6,648 bases of DNA, taken from positions 1 to 6,648 of the forward strand of contig SYLK01000256.1 of assembly GCA_005809115.1 (NCBI GenBank), in the 5' to 3' direction. The DNA comes from Planctomyces sp. (GTDB lineage: Bacteria; Planctomycetota; Planctomycetia; Planctomycetales; Planctomycetaceae). Position 1 is the stretch's first letter. Every line of letters starts with the position of its first letter. The notes beneath the pieces were generated by a model. It was not told where the DNA came from and did no database searches. It saw only the letters and a list, made by a program, of their open reading frames with translations. Shown here piece by piece: positions 1 to 5,009 of the stretch. The translations under genes were made by a program, and so were the position numbers.

Positions 1-476
1 CCGCTGGTGGCCTGATACGTACTCACCACACCGCGGCGAACGCGGGCTGCGTCGTGCAGTGGTTTCAGGGCCAGTGCCATCTGAGTGGTTGAGCAATTGG
101 GACTGGCGATTATGCCCCGGGCGTTCAGAGCCGCTTCCGGATTGATCTCCGGAATGACCAGAGCCACTTCGGGGTTCATCCGCCAGTAACCCGATTCGTC
201 GATCACGCGAGCGCCGGCCTTCAATGCCGATGGCAGATATTCTGCTGCGACGTCATCCGGAGTACTGGCAATCACCAGGTCGGTTCCCGCAAAGCTGTCG
301 TGGGTGAGTTCTTCCAGGACAACGGGATTTCCGTTAAACTGCACCTGCTGACCAGCGCTGCGAGCCGACGCGAGCAGGCGGAATTTTCTCGCTGGAAAGC
401 GGCGTTCCTGCAGCAGCTGCAGGATGATTCGCCCGACAGCCCCCGTTGCACCGACCACAGCCACAGTGTCAAACAC
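1..476 (-). CDS. asd: Aspartate-semialdehyde dehydrogenase, N-terminal part (cut by window edge)
   Basis: This enzyme makes L-aspartate 4-semialdehyde by NADPH-dependent reductive dephosphorylation of L-4-aspartyl phosphate. It is the branch point to diaminopimelate/lysine, threonine and methionine, and is cytoplasmic. My translation of the minus strand begins MFDTVAVVGATGAVGRIIL, with the dinucleotide-binding GATGAVG at residues 9-15. The active-site cysteine lies in SPNCSTTQ (Cys128), and the family block VVSTYQATSG is at the cut edge. About 158 of roughly 340 residues are present. The start is the GTG at 476-474: an in-frame TAA lies three codons upstream, and an AGGGAG Shine-Dalgarno (486-491 on the minus strand) sits 9 nt before it. 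The gene is divergent from the sigma factor gene. The family is certain from the motifs; the C-terminal catalytic His/Arg residues lie outside the window. Confidence 0.96.
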   Translation of the reverse strand, partial: MFDTVAVVGATGAVGRIILQLLQERRFPARKFRLLASARSAGQQVQFNGNPVVLEELTHDSFAGTDLVIASTPDDVAAEYLPSALKAGARVIDESGYWRMNPEVALVIPEINPEAALNARGIIASPNCSTTQMALALKPLHDAARVRRGVVSTYQATS

Positions 477-485
477 GAAAAATTA

Positions 486-491
486 CTCCCT
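486..491 (-). promoter_or_regulatory. Shine-Dalgarno site of asd
   Basis: The minus strand reads AGGGAG, 9 nt before the GTG start at 476. It decides the non-ATG start, because an in-frame stop codon lies between this site and the GTG. Confidence 0.6.
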
Positions 492-503
492 TCAGAGACC
501 GAT

Positions 504-543
504 TTCTTGACTCGCACACAGAATTCCTGACTCGCAGGCAGGA
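504..543. repeat. Two tandem 20-bp direct repeats between divergent asd and sigma factor genes
   Basis: Copy 1 (504-523) and copy 2 (524-543) abut exactly and agree at 16 of 20 positions. Both share the core TGACTCGCA and then CAG. The 20-bp period is about two DNA turns, so both copies face the same side of the helix, as expected for a dimer pair of a DNA-binding protein. The repeat lies in the gap between the asd start and the sigma factor reading frame. It could be an operator for either gene; no clear -35/-10 pair was found with it. Confidence 0.5.
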
Positions 544-616
544 AAAATACCGTACCCGCGAGAAAATTCAAATTCTGTCAGACAATCTTCCCCTTATCGC
601 TTCTCCAACTGATGCT

Positions 617-1174
617 GTGGCTGCCAACGAACGAGATGAATTTCTGAACGCATTCAGGAACTGTGTCAACCTGTTGCCCCGGGAGACTGAGCGTGCGCTC
701 GCCGGACTGTTTGACCTCTCCGCCCAGCGACTGGTTCGCCTGGCGGTCATGGTGACGGGGAACCAGGCGGACGCAGAGGACGCACTGCAGGCAGCGTTTT
801 CCCGCATCGCCGCCAAACCTCGCCTGCTCGCAAATGCCAACACGCCATGGCCTTATCTGATCCGCATCGTCCGCAACGAATCGCTGCGGCTGTTGCAGTC
901 TGGAAGGCATGGGCGAGCGGAAACAGAGGTTCGCAGCGTCTGCCAGCCGTCGGTGGAGGCGTCACTGGTGCACGAGGAAACCGCAGATTCGATCCGAAGA
1001 ATTCTCCGGTCACTCCCGCCGGCACAGTACGAAGTTGTGATCCTCAAGCACTGGGAAGACCTGACTTTTGCCGAAATCTCAGAGGCCCTTGGACTTTCCC
1101 AGAATACTGTGGCCAGCCGGTATCGGTATGCGCTGGAAAAGCTCCAGCGCAGCCTTGAACCATTGACCAGGTGA
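617..1174 (+). CDS. ECF-type RNA polymerase sigma factor (sigma-70 family)
   Basis: This protein directs RNA polymerase to a specific promoter set in response to a signal. With the GTG start at 617 it has 185 residues, normal for an ECF sigma factor. Region 2 spans about residues 31-98 and shows LFDLSAQRLVRLAVMVTGN followed by ADAEDALQAAF, the typical region 2.1-2.2 pattern. Region 4 spans about 132-180: LRSLPPAQYEVVILKHWE, then a helix-turn-helix with FAEISEALGLSQNTVASR. No region 1 or region 3 is visible between them, as expected for ECF members. The frame stays open up to an ATG at 446, but that start would lie inside asd on the other strand. No start has a good Shine-Dalgarno; GTG 617 is my choice and TTG 674 is an alternative. 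The gene is followed 32 nt later by a small membrane protein that may be its anti-sigma factor. The specific ECF group is not identified. Confidence 0.88.
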   Translation: MAANERDEFLNAFRNCVNLLPRETERALAGLFDLSAQRLVRLAVMVTGNQADAEDALQAAFSRIAAKPRLLANANTPWPYLIRIVRNESLRLLQSGRHGRAETEVRSVCQPSVEASLVHEETADSIRRILRSLPPAQYEVVILKHWEDLTFAEISEALGLSQNTVASRYRYALEKLQRSLEPLTR

Positions 1175-1206
1175 TCAGAAATCCACCTCAGTAACACTGC
1201 CGACCC

Positions 1207-1572
1207 ATGACTCAGAATCTTCCCAGCCTGCCTGATCCATTGCTCCCGGAACATCAGTTGATCCGCGGGGCAGCCGTCCTGCCGGTGCTGTCTCCGGACC
1301 TGCGGCAGCGCGTCCTTGCTGACTGCCGCCAGCAGATCTGGATTGCGCGGTGGAAATTTCGAATTTACTGCGGAGTTTCTGTGCTGGCCCTGTGTGGTGT
1401 GGCGATTCTGGCGATCTGGAGCCTGCGTCATCCGCCGGAGAGTACTCCCGAAAAGCCGAATGTTTCGGAACCGCTGGTTCCGGAAGGCAGTTCTCCGGGT
1501 TATTCCGGGGCGGGGAACGGCGCCGGATGGTCAAACAAGAATGAGGGCGGGATCTCGTCGTCGCCTCCGTAA
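1207..1572 (+). CDS. Small single-span membrane protein, possible anti-sigma factor
   Basis: This 121-residue protein is not one I recognise as a named family. Its N-terminal part (about 1-50) is polar and likely cytoplasmic, with a helix around LSPDLRQRVLADCRQQ. One hydrophobic segment follows at about residues 53-72 (YCGVSVLALCGVAILAIW). The remaining 48 residues are rich in Pro, Gly, Ser and Glu, look disordered and are probably outside the membrane. Topology (N-in, one span) and position right after an ECF sigma gene match the usual arrangement of membrane anti-sigma factors. However, no zinc-binding HxxxCxxC motif is present; only isolated Cys40, Cys55 and Cys63 are seen. The ATG at 1207 has no clear Shine-Dalgarno. 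The anti-sigma role is inferred from position alone; a coding region is supported by the clean membrane segment and the tight spacing to both neighbours (32 and 22 nt). Confidence 0.7.
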   Translation: MTQNLPSLPDPLLPEHQLIRGAAVLPVLSPDLRQRVLADCRQQIWIARWKFRIYCGVSVLALCGVAILAIWSLRHPPESTPEKPNVSEPLVPEGSSPGYSGAGNGAGWSNKNEGGISSSPP

Positions 1573-1594
1573 CGCAGACATCCTGACGAACGAT

Positions 1595-2407
1595 ATGAGC
1601 GAGTGGTTTCTGTCATTGCCTCCGGTTGTTCAGGCGTTACTCGCAGGTTTGTTTACCTGGTCTGTCACTGCACTGGGGGCCGCGGTCGTGTTTTTCACGC
1701 CGCAAGTCAATCGGAGGCTGCTGGATGCGATGCTGGGATTTTCTGCCGGAGTGATGCTGGCTGCCAGCTACTGGTCGCTGCTGGCACCCGCGATTCGGAT
1801 CTCAGAATACGGGCGCTTGCCCTCCTGGCTGCCGCCCGCAATCGGTTTCATGGCAGGGGGCGCGATTCTGTGGATGCTCGACCGATCGCTGCCACACCTG
1901 CACCCGGGCCTTGCCATGGACAAGGCCGAAGGTCCCGCAACCGCAGCCCGTCGAGCTGTGCTCCTGGTCCTCGCAATCACGCTGCACAACATTCCGGAAG
2001 GTCTGGCCGTGGGTGTGGCATTTGGTGGCGTGGTTCAGGGCGTTCCCTCAACCAGTGTGAGTGCGGCCGTCGCCCTGGCCATCGGTATCGGAATTCAGAA
2101 CGTTCAGGAGGGGATGGCCGTTGCGCTGCCGTTGCGGGGTGAAGGAATGGGCCGACTCAAGAGTTTCTGGTATGGTCAGCTTTCTGCGCTGGTTGAGCCG
2201 ATTGCGGCCATGCTCGGGGCCTTTGCCGTGGTGTTCGCGGCGCCGCTGCTGCCTTATGCTCTGAGTTTCGCCGCGGGAGCGATGGTCTATGTCGTGGTGG
2301 AAGAGTTGATTCCGGAGTCACATCAGGCAGGCAATGTCGATCTGGCGACGATGAGCCTGATGGCCGGTTTTGCTCTGATGATGGTGCTCGACGTGGCGCT
2401 CGGATGA
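1595..2407 (+). CDS. ZIP-family divalent metal transporter (GufA-like)
   Basis: This is a membrane protein moving Zn2+ or related divalent metals across the inner membrane. It has 270 residues, a usual length for GufA-type ZIP proteins, and about eight hydrophobic segments. Conserved metal-site segments are HNIPEG (His131, Asn132, Glu135) in TM4, IQNVQEG (Gln168, Asn169, Glu172) in TM5, VEP with Glu201 in TM6, and EELIPE (Glu236/237) near the end. A short histidine-bearing loop (PHLHPG, about 100-105) lies between TM3 and TM4. The TM5 motif normally reads QNxPEG; here Gln171 replaces proline. The ATG at 1595 was chosen because the frame upstream, open back to 1316, overlaps the membrane protein gene and encodes Arg-rich sequence unlike a ZIP N-terminus. 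The gene starts 22 nt after its neighbour, so co-transcription is likely. The metal cannot be told from the sequence. Confidence 0.92.
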   Translation: MSEWFLSLPPVVQALLAGLFTWSVTALGAAVVFFTPQVNRRLLDAMLGFSAGVMLAASYWSLLAPAIRISEYGRLPSWLPPAIGFMAGGAILWMLDRSLPHLHPGLAMDKAEGPATAARRAVLLVLAITLHNIPEGLAVGVAFGGVVQGVPSTSVSAAVALAIGIGIQNVQEGMAVALPLRGEGMGRLKSFWYGQLSALVEPIAAMLGAFAVVFAAPLLPYALSFAAGAMVYVVVEELIPESHQAGNVDLATMSLMAGFALMMVLDVALG

Positions 2408-2409
2408 AC

Positions 2410-2422
2410 GCCGCTGTGCGGC
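2410..2422. terminator. Weak hairpin between convergent genes
   Basis: GCCGC-TGT-GCGGC forms a 5-bp GC-only stem with a 3-nt loop, immediately after the ZIP stop codon and between two convergent genes. No T-run follows on either strand, so an intrinsic terminator is only a possibility. The location, rather than the structure, is the main support. Confidence 0.25.
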
Positions 2423-2489
2423 TTCGAGGCATGACAGGATTCCCTCCGCCCGGCCGCCCCGCTCACGGCATGGAGTCGTCAGTTTCGTG

Positions 2490-3041
2490 TCAACGACCGG
2501 TCAGGCGTACAGTCGTGGCCTGGGGGCCTTTGTCACCCATTTCCTCAGCGAATCGCACTTCACTCTCGAGATCCAGCTCATCAAATCGGTCGTCCAGGAC
2601 GGCGTTCCGATGGAAATAGACGCGGCGTCCCTCAGTTGTCGTGATGAAGCCATAGTCTTCCAGCGGAAACAGTTCGGAAACCCGGCCTGTGGGCACAGCG
2701 GCGTGCGACTTGACGTCACCCCGCATCTCACGCACGTAGTCTTCCAGAATCCGCCGCATGGCCCTGAACGCATCACGGATTGCCACGTGCGCGTCAACAT
2801 GTGCCTGCTGTTCTTCCGGATGGCGGCTGACGACGAGTTCTCGCTCGGGAACAGCGATCACGATCCTGACTTCGAAAAGTCTTCCTTGTCGCTGGTGATG
2901 GTGAGGAAGTGCAATCGTAACATGGCAGCTGGTAATCCGCTGGCAGTATTGCTCCAGGCCTTCCACCTGCGCCTGAACTTCCGCCACCAGCGTCTCGGAA
3001 CGTTCGATTCCACGAAAAGTGATTTCCGGAGCAACCTGCAT
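2490..3041 (-). CDS. Ribosome hibernation factor (HPF/RaiA type) fused to a C-terminal cold-shock domain
   Basis: This 183-residue protein has two parts. Residues 1 to about 110 resemble the HPF/RaiA (sigma-54 modulation/S30EA) fold, which binds the 30S decoding region and idles ribosomes under stress. The visible pattern is an ITFRGIERSE beta strand, a helix, strands CHVTIALP and FEVRIVIAVP, and a long second helix (AHVAIRDAFRAMRRILEDYV). Residues 118-183 form a cold-shock OB fold: GRVSELFPLEDYGFI carries RNP1-like YGFI (130-133), VYFHRNAV (141-148) is RNP2, and it ends with EEMGDKGPQATTV. The domain binds single-stranded nucleic acid. The ATG at 3041-3039 is chosen because AAGGAG (3047-3052) lies 5 nt upstream. 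The frame stays open further upstream to ATG 3185 through a response-regulator remnant, so a longer 231-residue product is possible. HPF-CSD fusions of this kind are known in bacteria. It is convergent with the ZIP gene. Confidence 0.9.
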   Translation of the reverse strand: MQVAPEITFRGIERSETLVAEVQAQVEGLEQYCQRITSCHVTIALPHHHQRQGRLFEVRIVIAVPERELVVSRHPEEQQAHVDAHVAIRDAFRAMRRILEDYVREMRGDVKSHAAVPTGRVSELFPLEDYGFITTTEGRRVYFHRNAVLDDRFDELDLESEVRFAEEMGDKGPQATTVRLTGR

Positions 3042-3185
3042 AAGATCTCCTTCATTGCCTGAACAGGACACTCCCGCTTCAGCGGAGTGCCCGCAGCTCA
3101 CGCCACAGTGTGCAAAAATTCGCAGGAGCGCCGCATGGCGATTGATTTCCGGCTCATCGTCAGCCACGGCAATTCTTAGCGCCAT
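3042..3185 (-). pseudogene. Response-regulator N-terminal remnant, in frame with the hibernation factor
   Basis: The 48 codons from ATG 3185 read MALRIAVADDEPEINRHAAL and continue to the hibernation factor start without a stop. The opening matches the first beta strand and acidic pocket of CheY-like receiver domains (Asp9-Asp10-Glu11), in a form common in planctomycete response regulators. Similarity fades after about 28 residues. The phospho-acceptor aspartate (normally near residue 54) and the rest of the receiver are missing, so it cannot work as a receiver. It is either a decayed gene start whose tail was replaced, or a short N-terminal extension of the hibernation factor. A possible promoter lies directly upstream (TTGATC, 18 bp, TTATAA on the minus strand). 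Confidence 0.45.
3047..3052 (-). promoter_or_regulatory. Shine-Dalgarno site of the hibernation factor gene
   Basis: The minus strand reads AAGGAG, 5 nt before the ATG at 3041. It is one of the two strongest ribosome binding sites in the window. It decides the start in favour of the 183-residue form over the in-frame upstream ATG at 3185. Confidence 0.75.
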
Positions 3186-3187
3186 CT

Positions 3188-3217
3188 TTATAAGACGATC
3201 CTCACAGAACTGATCAA
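3188..3217 (-). promoter_or_regulatory. Possible sigma-70-type promoter before the response-regulator remnant and hibernation factor
   Basis: On the minus strand TTGATC (3217-3212) and TTATAA (3193-3188) are separated by 18 bp. Each box is a partial match to -35 and -10. Transcription would begin at or just inside the remnant ATG at 3185, leaving a leader of about 140 nt before the hibernation factor start. That would favour the remnant being untranslated. This is a weak call from sequence alone. Confidence 0.3.
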
Positions 3218-3476
3218 TCCGTGACAACGATCCCCCCTGACTCTCGGAGGCGGTATTCGTGCTTCCGAGTCTCACCGCCCAGCGGAGCGCGACGAGTGAC
3301 AGCGACGCAATATTCGTGCCACTGCCACGCTGGTTCTGATTCGAGACGCGGCGTTGACAGCACGTCCGGGACGGCTGACGGACCATGTTGCGGGCAGACT
3401 GGCGGAGTGCGGAGGCGACGCAACTGTCGCGCATTGCGTGCTTGTCCGCACACGGAGGCAGCCTGCGTCAGCGGCA

Positions 3477-3534
3477 TCGGAAAACCTCACTGCGGAGCAG
3501 TCGGTTGCGCTGTGCGTCCGAAAACCTGACTGCG
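3477..3534 (+). repeat. Two 18-bp direct repeats with a 40-bp period upstream of the sigma-54-like promoter
   Basis: Copies at 3477-3494 and 3517-3534 match at 16 of 18 positions and share GAAAACCT and ACTGCG. Their starts are exactly 40 bp apart, nearly four helical turns, so both would face the same side of the DNA. Relative to the start site expected from the -24/-12 element (about 3581), they lie near -104 to -87 and -64 to -47. That is the zone where activator sites of sigma-54 promoters are usually found. They have no obvious dyad symmetry. Confidence 0.45.
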
Positions 3535-3554
3535 ACCGGATCGGGCGGAGGATG

Positions 3555-3570
3555 TGGCATGATGTTTGCC
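3555..3570 (+). promoter_or_regulatory. Candidate sigma-54 (RpoN) -24/-12 promoter
   Basis: The sequence TGGCATGATGTTTGCC fits the consensus TGGCACG-N4-TTGCW at all but two positions (T for C after TGGCA, and the final base). The GG (3556-3557) and GC (3568-3569) are separated by exactly 10 bp, as sigma-54 binding requires. Transcription would start near 3581, giving a leader of about 142 nt before the methyltransferase GTG at 3723. The orientation is right for the methyltransferase-flavoprotein operon. The window does not show rpoN or an enhancer-binding protein. Confidence 0.5.
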
Positions 3571-3588
3571 AGTCATGAACGGGGTCGG

Positions 3589-3726
3589 ATGATGATTACC
3601 TCCTGCGCATGTGCCACGGATTCGGGAATGCCCTGCCGGCAGATCCGTCTGCGGCAGTGTTGCGAAGGTCAGATGGCAATGCTGCGTCTCCTGACAGGAA
3701 CTGACAGTTTGAAGGCGCAATCGTGA
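3589..3726 (+). CDS. Possible 45-residue Cys-containing leader ORF overlapping the methyltransferase start
   Basis: An ATG at 3589 opens 45 codons (MMITSCACATDSGMPCRQIR and onward) with five cysteines. Its TGA (3724-3726) overlaps the methyltransferase GTG start in a GTGA arrangement that would allow translational coupling. Against it: there is no Shine-Dalgarno, no known motif, and the frame extends upstream as ordinary open sequence. If transcription begins near 3581, only 8 nt precede the ATG. It is probably chance, and is listed because of the stop/start overlap. Confidence 0.18.
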   Translation: MMITSCACATDSGMPCRQIRLRQCCEGQMAMLRLLTGTDSLKAQS

Positions 3727-5009
3727 ATGACCAATGCGTTTCTGCTGCGGCGCCGGAAGACGGGGCTTCCGATGAGTCCCCTGATCAGCCACAGGCCTCT
3801 GGATACGGTCAGCGCGGACCTCGCCGAAGCCTGGAAGGTCTTCTGATTCGCACGCTGCTGAATCGTCTCGGACGGCCTCCGATCCGTGTGGTGCTCCCCT
3901 GCGGCACAGTGGTGTGCAATTCGCCCGCACCGCCTCAGATAACCGTTCGCATCCGGAACCGACGTACGCTCTGGTCCTTGTTGTGGCAGCCCAGCATTGG
4001 ATTTGGCGAAGGCTATCGCAGGGGAGCGATTGAGGTTGATGGGGACCTGGTGACGCTGTGCGAACTTGTCGAACCGACTCAGGGGGCAACGCGAGGCCGG
4101 TTTTGGAGGGGAGTTCGCGGCAGCCGGCGCCGGCGTGCTGCCGATCCGCAGGCCTCGCGGGACAACATTCACCGTCACTATGACCTCGGCAACGATTTCT
4201 ATCGGTTATGGCTTGACACGCAGATGGTCTACACGTGCGCGTACTTTCCCGTACCGTCTGCGTCACTGGAAGAGGCGCAGACTGCGAAGCTTGATCTCGT
4301 GTGCCGGAAGATGAATCTGCAGCCCGGACAGTGCGTGTTTGAGGCTGGTTGCGGCTGGGGGGCTCTGGCTCTGCATATGGCGCGAAATTATGGGGTGCGT
4401 GTGGTTGCCTGGAATATCTCTCGGGAGCAGGTCGCGTATGCTCAGGAGCGCGCTCGTGTGGAGGGGTTGACTGACCAGGTCCGATTCATTGAGGATGACT
4501 GGCGGGCGATGCGGGGGCGGTGTGATGCGTTTGTTTCGGTCGGCATGCTGGAACACGTGGGACCTGAGAACTATCGCGAGTTCGGCCGTTGCATCGATCA
4601 GGTGCTGAGCCCGAACGGAACTGGTCTGATTCATACGATTGGTCGCGACATTCCGGAACGCATCGACGGCTGGACGGAGCGGTACATTTTTCCCGGTGCT
4701 GAGCCCCCCAGTCTGGGGCAGATGATGGAGATTTTCGAGCCATGCCGCATGGTGATCCTGGACGTGGAGAATCTGCGACTCCATTATGCGCTGACTCTGG
4801 AACACTGGCTGGCACGGTTTGAGGCGCGGTCAGCACAGATCCAGTGCCTGTTCGATGAGTCGTTCGTGCGGGCATGGCGGCTGTATCTGGCTGGTTCCCT
4901 GGCAGCTTTTCGTTGCGCTTCCCTGCAGTTGTTTCAGGTCGTCTTCACGCGCTGCGCAAATAATCACATCCCCTGGACGCGCCGTGACGCGGAAGCAGGG
5001 TTTCGATGA
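3723..5009 (+). CDS. CFA-synthase-family S-adenosylmethionine-dependent lipid methyltransferase
   Basis: Members transfer a one-carbon unit from SAM to the double bond of an unsaturated phospholipid acyl chain, giving a cyclopropane, methylene or methyl-branched product at the inner face of the membrane. The protein has 428 residues. A family N-terminal region includes FGEGYRRGAIEVDGDL (94-109), then HRHYDLGNDFYRLWLD (150-165) and the SAM-binding loop VFEAGCGWG (205-213). Catalytic-region residues aligned by eye to E. coli Cfa are Glu277 in MLEHVG, His304 in HTIG and Tyr355 in LHYALTLEHW. The bicarbonate-binding cysteine of E. coli Cfa (Cys354) aligns with Ser392 (YLAGSLAAFR). The end LQLFQVVFTR matches the family. 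The GTG at 3723 is chosen for GAAGG (3711-3715) 7 nt upstream. The gene overlaps the flavoprotein gene by ATGA. The N-terminal 35 residues are polar and not conserved in the family. The exact product is unknown. Confidence 0.93.
   Translation: MNDQCVSAAAPEDGASDESPDQPQASGYGQRGPRRSLEGLLIRTLLNRLGRPPIRVVLPCGTVVCNSPAPPQITVRIRNRRTLWSLLWQPSIGFGEGYRRGAIEVDGDLVTLCELVEPTQGATRGRFWRGVRGSRRRRAADPQASRDNIHRHYDLGNDFYRLWLDTQMVYTCAYFPVPSASLEEAQTAKLDLVCRKMNLQPGQCVFEAGCGWGALALHMARNYGVRVVAWNISREQVAYAQERARVEGLTDQVRFIEDDWRAMRGRCDAFVSVGMLEHVGPENYREFGRCIDQVLSPNGTGLIHTIGRDIPERIDGWTERYIFPGAEPPSLGQMMEIFEPCRMVILDVENLRLHYALTLEHWLARFEARSAQIQCLFDESFVRAWRLYLAGSLAAFRCASLQLFQVVFTRCANNHIPWTRRDAEAGFR

Larger units (their letters stand above)
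3222..3722. other. Long intergenic region without a convincing gene
   Basis: About 500 bases separate the minus-strand remnant and the methyltransferase gene. Open frames on both strands here give Arg/Cys/Ser-rich translations without recognisable motifs and look non-coding. One plus-strand frame around 3312-3440 reads TATLVLIRDAALTARPGRL and could be a gene relic, but I cannot place it. A 9-mer TATTCGTGC occurs at 3254-3262 and 3311-3319. The informative part is 3477-3570, with two tandem 18-bp sites and a sigma-54-like promoter, both listed separately. Confidence 0.6.

Noticed and set aside
446..616. N-terminal extension of the sigma factor to ATG 446
   Set aside because: The ATG and first codons would lie inside the asd coding region on the other strand. 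The translated extension is Arg/Thr-rich without sigma-factor similarity and would cover the intergenic tandem repeat.
1316..1594. N-terminal extension of the ZIP transporter to ATG 1316
   Set aside because: It overlaps the membrane protein gene in another frame and gives an Arg-rich, non-conserved leader. The ATG at 1595 gives the usual ZIP length and N-terminus.
2487..3062. 191-codon plus-strand frame opposite the hibernation factor gene
   Set aside because: It is a shadow of the HPF/cold-shock gene, whose protein motifs are unmistakable on the minus strand.
3354..3388. TTGACA at 3354-3359 as a -35 box for the methyltransferase operon
   Set aside because: No acceptable -10 box lies 16-18 bp downstream; the nearest TA/AT-rich hexamer is too far away and poor.
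3186..3434. Further upstream extension of the hibernation factor/remnant frame to 3434
   Set aside because: The translation upstream of ATG 3185 is Ser/Arg/Gln-rich with no motif, and the response-regulator opening clearly begins at 3185.
3214..3529. Open frames on both strands in the long intergenic region (about 87 and 102 codons)
   Set aside because: Both translate to low-complexity Arg/Cys/Ser-rich sequence with no motif and no ribosome binding site. The regulatory reading of 3477-3570 explains part of the region better.
3487..4266. Long minus-strand frame opposite the 5' part of the methyltransferase gene
   Set aside because: It is a shadow in GC-rich coding DNA, rich in Arg, Ala and Pro with no motif, whereas the plus strand encodes a clear CFA-family protein.
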